Origin: Cucumis sativus
Lineage: Eukaryota > Streptophyta > Magnoliopsida > Cucurbitales > Cucurbitaceae
Direction of reading: 5' to 3'
Assembly (NCBI RefSeq): GCF_000004075.3
Contig: NC_026658.2
Location: 22,866,075 to 22,930,074 of the forward strand
Length of the DNA stretch: 64,000 nucleotides
Below, piece after piece: positions 28,893 through 41,868 of the stretch. Every line of letters starts with the position of its first letter. Position 1 is the stretch's first letter. Made by a program: the position numbers and the translations under genes. The notes beneath the pieces were generated by a model that saw only the letters and a program-made list of their open reading frames with translations, was not told the origin of the DNA and did not search any database.

Positions 28893-30336
28893 TGGAGGTA
28901 TTCAAAAAAATTGGTAATCCGACCAACCCATTTTACCCAAACCAAACCGTGAGGGTTGGGTTGGATTAGAGTTTATGTTGAATTGGATTGTGTTAAAGAA
29001 ATGAAAAAATTAAATTGTGGGCTGGGTAGTCGAGTTGAACTTATACGGTTCGAGTTGACGCAACCCAACCAGATTATAAATATATATATACAAACCCTAA
29101 ACTAATAAACCAAGCCGTTCAGGAGCACTTCACCTTTAGCTCACCTCTTCCTTAGTCCCTCACCTTTAGCTCACCTCTTCCTTAGTTGCACCACGCACTC
29201 AATATCATCTCCTTCAACTCTCTGTCATTCACTATTTTGCCTTCTCTTTGTCGTTTGCCCTCTCTACGTCGTTTGCATTGCAGTCTTTGCCCCTCTCTAA
29301 ACATATCTAAGTTTTGATTTTGAACATTCTTACTTGGGTTTTATTGAAGTCAACTCATGGTTTTTTTTTTTTTTAGTTTTGATGAGATATTAATTTTTAG
29401 GGTTTGGTTGGAAGAAACCATTATTCACTTATAACATTCAACTTTTTAAATTCATCCATCTGTATTTGGATTCGATTAACCAAATTTCCTATATATTTGT
29501 ATTCGGTTAACCAAATTTCCTATATATTTGTATTCGGTTAACCTCTATACAATATACAATACATAGCTAAGCACTCCAAAATTAGTTATTGTTTTAGGCT
29601 TTGTAAAGTTATTCTATGTTTGTTTGATTGATTCTGATTTGAAGTTGAATGGAAACTTTTACTATTATATTGGTCGTTTTTGTTGCGTTATTATACTGTT
29701 CATTTTTGTTGCGATGAGTGCGATGGAGAAGTTTTTATTTACTGGATTTTTTGACTGATTATGTTTGTTCATGAATTACTATCATTTTTTTTTTTTTTTG
29801 ACTTCAATGGTGTTTGTTTGTTCTCCGAATGTTATTCGTAAAGCACATGTTGGCTCTTATAACAATTTTAATTTTCTTAACACTTTACAGCTTCAAATAT
29901 TTGGGTTTCTTTTCAAATATTTGGGTTTCTTTAAAACTCATCACCACGGACACAATGTCGGATACGGCGAAATCACCATTATCTAAATCTATGGTAAGTT
30001 GAATGTTTTGATGGTTGATTTTTTTTGTGTCAAATTAATGTGAATTTTAGTTGGTGCTGGAATTAGATGTGTATTAGTTGGAAATAGATATTTTAGTTGG
30101 TATAAATTTGTTTGTATTGTAAGTTTAAATGGAAATTTAATTAGATGTTAATTAGACGTTGGTTTCCTTTATTTTATAGATGGATAGCGAGAATGCGAGT
30201 GCTACTGGTAATAACAATATGCCTCTTCCCCTTCCTCATTCTCCTCCTCAAACTACATACTGTATCATCTCTACCTCCCAAGTCCAAAAGAAAGAGACCT
30301 AATAAACAAATTATTCCGTGTGGGATCATTTCACAA

Positions 30337-30792
30337 AAATGGAAGCAAGTGTTAACAATGGAGGAGGCTGCAAGTGTAATTATTGTGGCAAAGATTATGC
30401 ATGTGATAGTAATATTTGTGGAACTAGCACTTTGAGGAAACATTAAAGAAATCAATGTAAAAAGTACATGTATAGAGAAGAGAATAAGGACAAACTACCT
30501 TAACTCTTATACCTACAAAGGATGGAAAGGGAGCCAATGCGCCAACAACCATGTAGACTAGCATAAATGGAAGCAAGTGTTAACAATGGAGGAGGCTGCA
30601 AGTGTAATTATTGTGGCAAAGATTATGCATGTGATAGTAATATTTGTGGAACTAGCACTTTGAGGAAACATTAAAGAAATCAATGTAAAAAGTACATGTA
30701 TAGAGAAGAGAATAAGGACAAACTACCTTAACTCTTATACCTACAAAGGATGGAAAGGGAGCCAATGCGCCAACAACCATGTAGACTAGCAT
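30337..30792 (+). repeat. Perfect 228-bp tandem duplication
   Basis: Positions 30,337-30,564 and 30,565-30,792 read identically base for base. They begin AAATGGAAGCAAGTG and end GTAGACTAGCAT, and lie inside an otherwise heavily mutated transposase gene. Confidence 0.9.
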
Positions 30793-31555
30793 GTGCTAAG
30801 ATGATAATTATGGACGATTTGTCATTCAGATTCGTTGAGTATTTTGAGGGTTTTAAACACTTTTGTAGTATTGCATGTCCTAGGTTTGATGTTCCATCAA
30901 GAGTAACGATTGCTAGAGATATATATCAACTATATCTTGAAAAGAAGAAAAAAAATGAAATCATTTTTACTTAAAAGCTCTCAAATAGTTTGTCTTGCAA
31001 CATACACTTGGACTTCGCTATAAAATGTGAACTACATGGTCATCACGACACCTTTCATTGATTCTGAATGAGTTTTACATAAGAAGATTTTAAGTTTTTG
31101 CCAAATTTCTAATTATAAAGGAGAGACTATTGGAAGGGCAATTGAAAGTTTGCTTGTTAGAGTGGAAAATTGACAAAGTCTTTACGATCACGGTTGATAA
31201 TGCAAGTTCCAATAATGTGACTATTTCATATGTTAAGAAAAGACTTAAAGTTGAAAATCTATTGTTTTAAATGGATAGCTATCGCACATGAGGTGTTGTG
31301 CTCATATAATTAATCTTATTGTAAATGATGGGCTGAAAGATATGCATGATTCTATTGCTAGTGTTCGTAACGTTGTAAGCTAGATATGTATGATCATCAC
31401 CTAAGAGAATAGCAAACTTTAAAGCATGTGTGAAGCAAGACAAAAAAAATCCAATGTAAGGCTCTTGTTTGTTTAGATGTAGCTACTAGATGAAATTTTA
31501 CCTATTTAATGCTTGAACATGCAATTAAATTTGAAAAAACTTTCAAAATAATGTT

Positions 31556-31582
31556 AGAGAAAGAGAAAGAGAAAGAGAAAGA
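31556..31582 (+). repeat. (GAGAAA)n short repeat
   Basis: About four units of GAGAAA lie in the transposase remnant, encoding a Lys/Glu run (KEKEKEKE). Confidence 0.6.
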
Positions 31583-32833
31583 GGACTCAAATTTTGTTGA
31601 GTATTTTGGAAGATGATCGTGGAATTAAGAGAATGGGGCCTCCAAGTGTGTCTGATTGGTTGACAATAAGTGTATTTGTAAAGTTTTTGAAAGAGTTTTT
31701 TATGAAACAACTACAAAAATAAGTGGATCTTCATATGTGACTTTAACTGTTGGTTATAAGGAGACTAACAAAATTCAATTTGTTTGAACAAATAGAGTAA
31801 CAATAACAATTTTGTTCTTAGTTTGATGATTATGAATATGAAAACAAAGTTCGATAAATATTGGGGTTCGCTTGAGAAGATGATTAAGTTGATTTTTGTG
31901 ACTATAGTGATTGATCCTCGGTCCAAGTTAAAGTACTTGAATTATTGTCTTTCTAATGTTTATGAGAGATGTTGAGGATATAGTTGAGAGCGTGAAGATA
32001 CATCTGTATCGTCTATATAACTTTTACAAATCACAACATAACTCTTCCACTCGAGGTGATCATAGCATTGATGATTTTAAACAATTAAACAATGTTACTA
32101 TGGAAGTGGACAAGGATGAAGACGTTGACCCATATTGATTATTGTTAGTGAGTTTTTTTTAGAATTATATGTTATTACTTACATTATATGCATTATGCAA
32201 TTCTTACGTGTTTGTATTTTTTTTCAAGCATTAACAAGTGCGGCCAAGATTGCAAGAAGAACATTCCCCCAAAATTGCCACTGTCGAGGCACACTTTGGA
32301 TGTGAAGTGGTAATGTTTTTTCTTATTGAACTTTGAACCGTTTAATGTATTTTTAAAGGAAATTATTTAACTTTGAACTTTTGAATTTACTTTTTAATAT
32401 TTTAATGGACTTGTTGAACTTTAAACTTTTGAATTTATTTCAAATTTTAATTTATATTTTTATTTTGTCTGATTATTAATTTTTGTATGAATTTAAATTT
32501 TAACGAACATTCCTATTTTTTGTGATTATTAATATTCTTACGATTTTGAACTTTTAGAATGAACATTATTGTAGATTTAGAATTTGAAAAGAACGTGAAA
32601 ATGGGTTGAAACTATAAAATTGAATTCTCACACTCATATAACTAATATAAAAATTTTAAAAACAATATAATTAAAAAGAAAAAAAAAAGTCAACTCGTCC
32701 AACTCGAACTTTTTGGGTTGGGTTGACCTTTCAAAATTGAACCGATAGAGTTCAAATTTTGCCAACCTGATCACTTTGAGTTGATCCATATATTTTCTAC
32801 GACTCGGTCCAACTTCACTTATATATACCCCTA

Positions 32834-32841
32834 CACACTAC
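32834..32841 (+). repeat. Right target-site duplication of hAT
   Basis: CACACTAC directly follows the ACCCCTA terminus and matches the left copy at 28,885-28,892 exactly. Confidence 0.85.
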
Positions 32842-35214
32842 AATTGAAAGGCCTAAGTTAACAATGAATAGAATTGAAATTTTGGTGGTAAGAATTGTTA
32901 GAAACTTTAATGTAAAAGAAATAATAATAATATGCGTCAACTCTATGAGTGCATTTATACGTGTTCATATTTAATAATGTCAAACTAAAAGATTTTTTTA
33001 AAAAAAAAATAATGACATTTAAAAAATATCATTAATGAAGATAGAAAGAAAATCAAATTGATAACTTACTATAAACTTTTTGTGTTTGATTTAGTTAGGA
33101 TTTTATTGATTTAAAAATATGTAACAAATAGACTTTACGTGTGTAAATGTTTTTTACTTAAAGATTGAAATTAAAGTATAAATTAAATGATATAGAATGG
33201 TATAAGTAAATGTAAAAGAATCATCAAATAATTAATGTAATTTAGGAAATAAGAAAAATAATGCAAGTAGGCGTTTACAAATTTGGATGAACTAATAATA
33301 AAATGATTAGATAATATAATACCTATTTAGACAAATAATTTTGTGGTTATATCCTTTTTCTTTATGAAAAAACAACTAAATACACATAAGTTTATAAAAT
33401 TAATACTATATTCTATTTTGTATCCAAACATCTCCTATCCTATCCTATCTCATCCCATTCAATATCAAATTCTTCTTACAAATTTGAAGATTTGAAGATT
33501 TGTTATTTTATTTCAAACTTTATAATATTTGGTTACTTTAATCATTTGTCCCCTAATTTCTTTATTATCCCAATCTCTCCTTTAAACCAATATATCCTAT
33601 CTCTCTAACATAATTTTATTCTCTTGGATCTGGATCCGAGATGTGGCCTAAATTTCACTCGTGAAAATTTCATATTTAAAATATACAATATCATATAATT
33701 ATAGAGATATTTAAGAGTTTTTGTCTCGATTAAATTGATTTATTTGATATGCAATCTAGATTATCTATTTTTTTTTCTCTACTCTTCAAATTTATCTATT
33801 TAGATAAATACCATGAACGATTTTTTTACATGTTTGTTAGGCATATTTTTAGTCCTTTGCATCCTTTTCATTAATTAATTAATCTAAAACAATATAATCA
33901 AAGAGAGAGTGGCAACTCTAGTAATTAAATTCAAATTAATTAAGTATATAACAATATTTTAAAAAATTTACAAATATAAGTTTATTACTAATAGACCATA
34001 AGAGTGTGTGGACGATAAGAGTCTATCACGATTATATTTTGCTATATTTGTAAGTTTTTAAATATTAGTATATACTTAATTATTCTTTCTAAAATTATCA
34101 TCAATTATAATTATTCTATAATCTTAACTAATTTTTTTTATCAAAATTTATAAATAATTGAAAATTTCCCATCAAAATTAATTTAAGTTAATTAAGTGAA
34201 GTTAAAACAAAAATAGTATGAACTAAAAGGATGAATTGACTAACTTGAACAAATAACATTGAAAGTTTCCATTTTTTTAAAAAAATAATCATTTATTTTT
34301 AAAAGATAAAATACCACCTCTAATCTAATTTCATAAATATATATATATATATATTTTAAAGTAAAATAAATTAAAGTAAAAGTTGTACAATTATCGATAA
34401 ATAGAATTAGTTCTTATAGATCATCATATCCTTTACCACATAGCTTTAAGTCGCCATCAAACTATTCTTAGTCTCATTTTCATTTTAAAACTCTAAAGAA
34501 TTTATCACCCTTAGGCAACGTTTTAGCTACAATGAAATGGAATTTTTTTTTTGGGATACAACCATATGTTCTCATTTAGTATACAACCTTATACTGAACC
34601 CAATAATAAAGTCACAGTCACATGGTGAATAAATTTTTAAAAAAGAAAAAGAATATATTTTTAATATATCTCTAAATTCCACCTAATTATTGTCTTAATA
34701 ATTTTTTTATAAAGAAAATGGTTAAAATTAAGCCAACAAATACATTGTTTTAAAAATGAGTCACAGTCGAAACATGGATATCAAAAAAATATAATATAAA
34801 ATAATTCAATACAATATATAAAGAAAGAAAGAAAGAAATAAGAAATTTGAAAATCACTCTAAAATCTTTCTTGTTTCCCGAGCAATACCGTGTGTGTGTG
34901 AGTGATTGTAATTTCCAATTGATTTCGGTGCAAAATCAATTCAAGATCGAGAGGTTGTTTTATCCTGGAGACGATGTGCTATCATATTGTTTCCATAAGG
35001 AAAGTAGAGTCGCAAAACGTCTTAAAGAGAGTGTGATCTGCGACTCAGCCATCTACTAATATGTTTTCTATTTTGCAGCTTTGTTTAACCAGACATTTTT
35101 TATCGATCTAATCAGTACGTGAGAATTTTTGGCAAACTAACCACGAGAGGAACAATCCCGTACGTGAAATACAAGAAATAAGTGCAATAACAAGTTTAAG
35201 ACACATCGATATGC

Positions 35215-37200
35215 AATTATGGACGAACCATTTCAATCCAACCGACCTTTTCGATTTGAGGGAGCACACTTCAAAATGTGAAAACAAAAAATGCTACTTT
35301 TGCTCATGTTGAAGAAGGTTGCCCGCTTGTGCCATCGAGAAACCAACTATTCCAGAGACAAATGCAACTGAGGAACAAATCAAGGATCTATCTGCATGGG
35401 CAAAAACTGATTTTATATGTAAGAATTTAATTCTTAATGGGCTTACTGATGAGTTGTATGACTATTAGAGTACAATGTCTACTGTGATAGAAGTGTGGGA
35501 CGCGTTACACAAGAACTATGATACTAAGGAAGCAAGATAAAAAAAGTATGCAATGAGATGATACGTGCGATTCCAAATGACTGATGATAGATCTGTGGAG
35601 GCTCAATCGCATGAAATCCAAAAGATAACACATTAAATTATTAGCGAAGGTATGACACTAGACGATCAATTTCAAGTTGCGGTTATTATTGATAAATTGC
35701 CTCTTCTAGAAAGATTTCAAGAACGCTCTAAGGCACAAAACCAAGGAGTTCTCGCTAGAAAGTCTTATAACAAGACTAAGGATAGAGGAAGAGACGAGAA
35801 AACATGATCAAAGGGAGGAGGTGAACACGATACCCAGAAAGAAGCCTACTGCAGTCCTAAACCGGATCTAAAGCCGAAAGGAAAGATGAAACGTGGATCC
35901 AACAAACAGAACAACTCCCAGTCCGGAAGTATGGTACAAATTGTTTGTTATAATTGTAATAAGTTTGAACACTTAGGTAGAAAATGTAGAAATGAGAATC
36001 ATCCTGCTTCGCAAGCAAACCTAATAGAAGAAGATGCAGTAGCGCTATGATTTCTAAAGTTAATGTTATTGGGGGTCTGATGGTTGGTGGCTAGACACTG
36101 GTGCATCTTGCCATGTCTGTCATGACCTTAGTCTGTTTAGAAAATATAATGGGATTAAGGATAAGAATATCTTTCTAGAAGATCATCACACAACCAAATG
36201 TGGCTGGTGTTGGAGAAGTAGAACTGAAATTTATACATGACAAGATGCTTGTTCTGAAGGAAGTTTTGCGTACTCCTCAAATTCGAAAGAATTTGGTCTT
36301 TGAATATCTCCTCTACAAGGCTGGCTTCACACAAACCATAAGATTAGACTTGTTCACCTTAACAAAAAATAATGTATTTGTGGAAAAGAGTTATGCTATT
36401 GATGGCATGTTTAAGTTGAATTTGGAAATTAATAAGAATCTATCTTCTGCTTACATGTTGTCTAATTTTAATGTTTGACATACTAGACTCTGTCATGTTA
36501 ATAAAAGACTAATTAACAACATGAGCACATTAAATCTTATACCTAAATTATCTTTGCATGAATTTTAGAAATGTGCATGTTGTAGTCAAGCTAAGATAAC
36601 AAAAACCTCGCATAAGTTTGTAACTAGAGTAACAAAGCCTTTAGAATGAATCCGTTCTTACTTATGTGAATTTGATGACACATTGACTAGGAGCAGTAAA
36701 AGGTATGTAATAAACTTTATAGATGACTTTTCTGACTACACTTTTATTTACCTACTTAAAAATAAAGGTGATGCATTTGACATGTTCAAGATGTATGTAA
36801 CTGAAATAGAGAATTGATTTAACAAAAGAATTAAGAGACTTCATAGTGATAGAGTAACTGAATATGATTCAGTTTCCTTCAATGAGTTTTATAACTCAAA
36901 AAGAATAATACATTAATCAACTGCACCTTATTCTCCTGAAATGAATGGAAAAACAGAAAGTGAGGATAGAACTCTAATTGAGTTAGTAGTTGTTATCTTG
37001 CTTGAATCAAGAGTAGCACCATCTTGTTGGAGTGAAATATTTAAACCTGTTAATTATGTCCTTAATAGGATTCCTAAATCAAACACTAAAACTTCACCAT
37101 ATGAAATCCTTAAGAATAAAACACCTAACTTGTCTTATCTTAGAACTTGGGGTTGTCTAGTCTATGTTACAATACCTTATCTAAATATGGGATTGGAAAC
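35215..37200 (+). pseudogene. Ty1/copia gag-integrase remnant
   Basis: A UBN2/gag region is seen (KTDFICKNLILNGLTDELYD; EVWDALHKNYDTKEA; RFQMTDDRSVEAQSHEIQKI; DDQFQVAVIIDKLP). Next come a complete CCHC knuckle near 35,948 (CYNCNKFEHLGRKC), a protease active site (WWLDTGASCHVC, near 36,090), a GAG-pre-integrase segment and an integrase core (VINFIDDFSDYTFIYLL; RLHSDRVTEYDS; STAPYSPEMNGKTE; GCLVYV). Reverse transcriptase and RNase H are missing. Stops and frameshifts are frequent. The order protease-integrase before RT is what separates copia from gypsy. LTR boundaries were not identified, though 34,850-35,060 could be LTR or leader. Confidence 0.85.
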
Positions 37201-37204
37201 GATT

Positions 37205-38110
37205 CTCAATAGTGGCTTTACAACTTCTATATGTCAATGCCCATCAATTACACGGTCGACCTTATGGTTCAAGGTATGTTATTTCAATTTAATTTAAATC
37301 AACAACTTTTAATATGTAATACATTTAAAATCTAAAATATTAGTTGAACAATACAGATGGAGAGATTAATTTTGTGTGACTAGGTCGACTACACATGTTA
37401 GTCTCTCAATATAGGTATATGTTTGATCTTCTTCAACCTGATTAGGTACGTCGTGCTAAACTTGAATTTTAAGTTATATATTATTTGTTTCATACAATAT
37501 ATTGTGTTTCAGATTATCTGGGAGTCGTACAAAGTTGTCATAGATAATTTGCCACGTTTCTGTACAAACGGTCACAACATATGGCAGACAGTTAGTCATT
37601 TTCATATGTTTCTACATTGGTGAGTGACATCAACCTCACAGAACACTTAGATAGTTCGGTATTTAATAAGGTGTTCCATGTGGCTGTAATACTAAACCAT
37701 TTTTGCACGACATTGACCTAAGGACTAATGAATGGTCAGATAGAGTTGCTCATTTAGTGATGTGATAGCTAAATCGCACAAGGTTTATTGTTGCGAGACC
37801 TCCAATTAAGGCAATTTCTTATGGATGTAACTCCAAAATACATTCATTGGTACAAAAACATTAGCAGGCTTTATATCACCTGATCAGAAGCTACTATGGA
37901 TCATTTGGTACACATTTAAATATTGTATAATTATTTTAATATAAATTTAATTCCAATGTTTTCTAATTCATTTTAATATTTAATCCGAGATCGAACAATA
38001 ATAGACTTCAAGATGTTGCAGATGATCCACAACAGGTCCTAAATATACGCAATGATAATAAGGAGTACGTGGAGAACATTTACTATATGTACGATGTCCC
38101 TATTGTACCT
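37205..38110 (+). pseudogene. Plant mobile domain (PMD) remnant
   Basis: Pieces read VVIDNLPRFCTNGHNIWQTV (about 37,535-37,590) and DRVAHLVM...NRTRFIVARPPIKAISYG (37,742-37,825), then YKNISRLY-like and SRTIIDF segments. The spacing resembles the domain found in 'serine/threonine phosphatase 7 long form' and MULE-associated plant proteins. Several stops interrupt it. It abuts the copia remnant, whose reading ends at about 37,200, so one may have inserted into or replaced part of the other. Confidence 0.45.
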
Positions 38111-38385
38111 GCTCCAGTTCAAATAATATATTTTTTAAATTAATTTTTATTTAGTCTTCAAGACTCGCCCTTTATATTTTTAATAATGCATTTTCTAAAA
38201 CCTGAGTGTCAGTTTGGATTGAATTAACAAAAAACATATTTTTAAAGGAACTCATTTTTGTTTAAGCTTTTAAATTGTTTAAAATAAACTTGAAATCTAT
38301 TTTGAGTGACCCCACTTTAGTTTTTTTTTTCATAATAACTTATTTTCTAAATTAAATACTTGAAAATGTAATCCAAATATACCAT

Positions 38386-41300
38386 AAATTGATACAAAAT
38401 AAAAGATGAAGTTTTCAAATATAGAAAAATAAATTAAATTATTTACAAATATAACAAAATTTTATTGTCCAACAACTATAAAGACAATGATAAAAATTAA
38501 TTAACATCTACCAATGTCTATCTTTATCTATCAATGGAATACATTGATTTTGCTTTATTTATGAATATTCTTGATAATGTTATCATTAAAAGAATTACTC
38601 AAATAATATACTTCAAACCCAAATTATTAGTGTAACCTTACCAAAAGAAAAAGATGATTAGCTTAAGATTATTCATCTAATAATTTAACATTCCTATCAT
38701 ATGAAGTTTCTTTTATTTATATATTTTGAAGAAAGTAATATTAATTATAACTATTTGTTATATGTTATGTGCTTGGCATTAAAAGCTATACAATATCTTC
38801 AATATATACTAATTTCATTTGTATTATAAAGTCAATATATAGGTATGTATACATACACACTACAAATTGAAGGCATGAGTTGAATGAATAGAGTTGAAAT
38901 TTTGGTGATAAGAGAAGTGTTGAAACTTTGATCTAAAAGAAATAATAATATGAAATTGAAAGGATTACCCTATGAATGCATTTATACGTGTACATATTTA
39001 ATAATGTCAAACTAAAAGACTTTTCTTTTCTTTAAATAAAGCCATTAAATAAGAATAACTCAAACTAGTTAGCAACACATTTAGAGTTCAAATCCATTTA
39101 ATATCTACTGTACTCATAAATTATAATTAATTCAAAATGAAGATGAAAAGAAAAATCAAATTAGTAACCCACAAATACAATTTTCACTTGTATATGTTCT
39201 TCATTTATAGAATCAAATAGATGCTTACGTCTCACATTAAAGTGAGCAATTTTTCATCAACATATTTAAAGCAAATTGCACCATATTACTTTTGGTACTT
39301 ACAAATCTATTTGGGTCCATTTTTAAATTAATGTTAGAAAAGTTAAGTGAAAATTAATTTTCTAAATACTTATTTATAAATGTTTATCGTTTTAATTAAA
39401 ATATTAGTTTAAAGACTCCATTAATTTAATTAAACAAATTTTGTAACTTAAAATATCTTTTTCTAGTGATACAAAAGATAACAAGATTATACTTTCCTCT
39501 ATGTCTAAAGTTCGTCGTCAAACTTCTAAAACAAATTAAATTTGATCTTCAAGCAAAAGTAAGAGAATTATCAAATAACTTAATAAAATTTAGGAGAGAA
39601 AAATAATGCAAGTAGGCGTTTACAAATTTTGAATGAACTAATTCTAAAGATTTGGTTTAATAAATAATTTTGAGGTTAATTTTATAATATAACAAAAACA
39701 CTCAAATATTTATGATTTCTAATTACTTCTAAGATATTGTAACAAATATAAAAGATTTTGGTACACGATCTTGAACAAAAATAGTTACAGATATTGGTAT
39801 AAGATTATATATCCAAAACTAAATGATATTGGTATAAAATCTTTTAGGTTTGAATACACGATCTTGTACCAAGTTTAGATTTGGTACAAGATCTAAAAGA
39901 TATTTTAGATATTCTATTTTGTATCTAGAATCTAAACGATATTGGTAAAAGATCACGCAACAAATATAAAAGAATCTAGGTTTACGATCATTTAGCTTTT
40001 GGTACACCAAATACAAGACCGTGTACCAAATATAAAAGAATTAACAAGATTTATATTTGATACACGATCTTGAAAAGAATAGTTGTGATATTGGTACACG
40101 ATCGGTTAGATTTAGGATCGATTAAATTCGTGTGTACTCAAATATAAATAATATTAGTACAAGATCATGTACCAAATATAAAATATATTGGTACACAATC
40201 TTAAACCAAGATCGTTTAGATTTGGTACGCGATCGTGTATCATTTCCTACCCGATCACATATCGTGGTTGTTTAATTAGAATAAAAATTACACACACATG
40301 TGGTCAAATTAATCGTTTGTTAATAAAGACATTTTTTGTATTTTTTTTATTACATGCAGGTAGACTTTTTCGATTTTCGAAATTATTCTTTTACCGGTCA
40401 GAGAATCTGCTATATTTTTTAAACATCCCTTAATCTTGCAGTTAGAATCCTTTGCTTTAAAAAGAAAAAAGAACAATAATTACATACACATAAGTTTATA
40501 GAGTTAATATTATATTCTATTTTGTATCCAAACATCTTGATCTCATCCCATTAAATATATATTGTTCTTACAAATTTCAAGATTTGCACCTTCGTTATCT
40601 TCATTATTTTATTTCAAATTTTATAATATTTGGTTACTTTAATCATTTCTCCCCCTAATTTCTTTATTATCCCAACTTCTCACCAATATATTTTATCTCA
40701 CTTTAACGTTATTTTCTTTCTTCACTCTAACCTACGTTACAAATGTGGTCTAAATTTCACGTAACTATATAAATAACAAGTCGTAAAAGTTTATATTTGA
40801 AATAGATAATATCATATCAATATAAGATTTGTATCGATAAAATTGATCTATTTGATATGCAATTTAGACTTTTTTTTCTTCTTCTTTTCAAATTTATTAG
40901 ATGAATACCATGAATGGTTTTTTTTTTTTTTTGACATGTTTGTTATGCATATTTTTAGGCATTTATATTACTTTGTATTAATTATCTAATCTAAAAAATA
41001 TAATCAAATTAATTAATACTGTTTTTATTGATTTTTTTTCTTTATCAAAAGTGAAAAATAATTGGAATTTCCCATCACAATTAATTTAAGTTAATCAATT
41101 CAAAGTTAAAAACAAAAATAGAAATGAGCATTACGAACTTAAAGTATTGATTGACTAACTTAAACAAATAACATTGAACTTTTCCATTTGTTTTAAAAAT
41201 ACAATACCACCTCTAAGCTAATTTCATAAATATATATATCTTTTCTAAATAAAATAAATTAGAGTAGAAATTGTATAATTATCCATATATAAAATTACGC

Positions 41301-41615
41301 CTTATAGATCATCACACTCGTTTACCACGTAGTTTTAAGTCGTCATTAAACTATTCTTAGTCTTATTTTCATTTTAAAACTCTGAAAAATTTCTCTACTC
41401 TTAGCAACCTTTTAACTACAATAAAATGAAAAAAACTTGGATACGACCAGATGTTCTCATTTATTATACAACCTGATCCAACGATAAACTGTCATAGTCA
41501 CGTGACAATTAATGTTTTTTAAAGAAAAAAGAAAAAAAATATTTTTTTAATATATCTCTACATAAGAGAAGCATGAACTAAAGTAAAATAACAGTGATTA
41601 AAATTAAGTTAATTT
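38386..41615 (+). repeat. Segmental duplication, copy B (empty hAT site)
   Basis: This is the second, direct-orientation copy of the 28,356-34,740 segment. Without its private insertion (about 39,685-40,440) it is about 2.47 kb, in agreement with copy A without its hAT. At 38,856-38,863 it has a single CACACTAC followed by AAATTGAAGG, the pre-insertion state of the hAT target. Confidence 0.85.
39740..40260. repeat. Array of GATC/TGTACC motifs in alternating orientation
   Basis: At least ten variants of GGTACACGATC or its complement GATC(G/T)TGTACC occur, for example at about 39,760, 39,857, 40,018, 40,062, 40,094, 40,158, 40,191 and 40,224. They are joined by CCAAATATAAAAGA or its complement and AACGATATTGGTA. 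The units are spaced roughly 30-65 bp and face both ways. The array is absent from copy A. Weaker units occur at about 41,760-41,815. No coding sequence is seen. Confidence 0.7.
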
Positions 41616-41868
41616 TCATAAATATAACTATCTGATCAAATATTTACCACTCGTATAACAAAATGAAAAAATGACGAAACTGATCATTATTATTTTTTAA
41701 TATTTCAGGTTCGTATTTTTCTTCTACAATTTTCTTTTATTTTTTTCTTAAACGGTTATTTAATTCAAGATTGTGGTATCCAAATTTAAACCATCATTAT
41801 ACCAAATCTAAATGATTTTTTACGGGATGTCAATTAACTACTATTTATTGGGCCTAAGAAAAAATCTC

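Larger units (their letters stand above)
29955..32310 (+). pseudogene. hAT transposase remnant with BED-type zinc finger
   Basis: A first exon 29,955-29,993 (MSDTAKSPLSKSM) with a GTAAGT donor joins a second beginning at 30,180. The BED finger reads CKCNYCGKDYACDSN and TLRKH, then a stop and RNQC, but lies in a different frame from the preceding KSKRKRPNKQIIP, so there is at least one frameshift plus a stop inside the finger. The following part (FVEYFEGFKHFC, then ALVCLDVATR, and AKIARRTFP near 32,250) is recognisable as the hAT transposase core and C-terminal region but is riddled with stops. A 228-bp stretch spanning the finger is present twice in tandem. Confidence 0.8.
28893..32833 (+). 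mobile_element. hAT transposon, 3.94 kb, inactive
   Basis: The left end TGGAGGTATTCAAAAAAATT and right end ATATATACCCCTA form short imperfect inverted ends of the hAT (T/C)AGGGGT type. Subterminal GGGTTGGGTTGGA / CCAACCCAACC motifs occur on both sides (about 28,950 and 32,705), as is usual for transposase binding zones. The element is flanked by CACACTAC on both sides, and the second copy of the host duplication carries the uninterrupted site. Inside are a 5' leader with an intron and a decayed transposase gene. Two short tandem repeats lie in the leader: a 30-bp period at 29,131-29,186 and a 31-bp period at 29,471-29,543. Confidence 0.9.
28356..34740 (+). repeat. Segmental duplication, copy A (interrupted by hAT)
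   Basis: Colinear with copy B (38,386-41,615). Shared landmarks are AAATTGATACAAAATAAAA, TTACAAATATAACAAAAT, GCATTAAAAGCTATAC, CGTGT(T/A)CATATTTAATAATG, TGCAAGTAGGCGTTTACAAA and TTTTTAATATATCTCTA. Removing the hAT element and one target duplication leaves about 2.44 kb. No coding sequence is seen in the duplicated part. A long A-rich tract (28,616-28,690) is private to this copy. Confidence 0.85.

Noticed and set aside
28356-41615. The 2.4-kb duplicated segments as LTRs of one large retrotransposon
   Set aside because: No TG...CA ends, target duplication or primer site was seen at the edges, and the DNA between holds parts of unrelated elements; kept only as an alternative.
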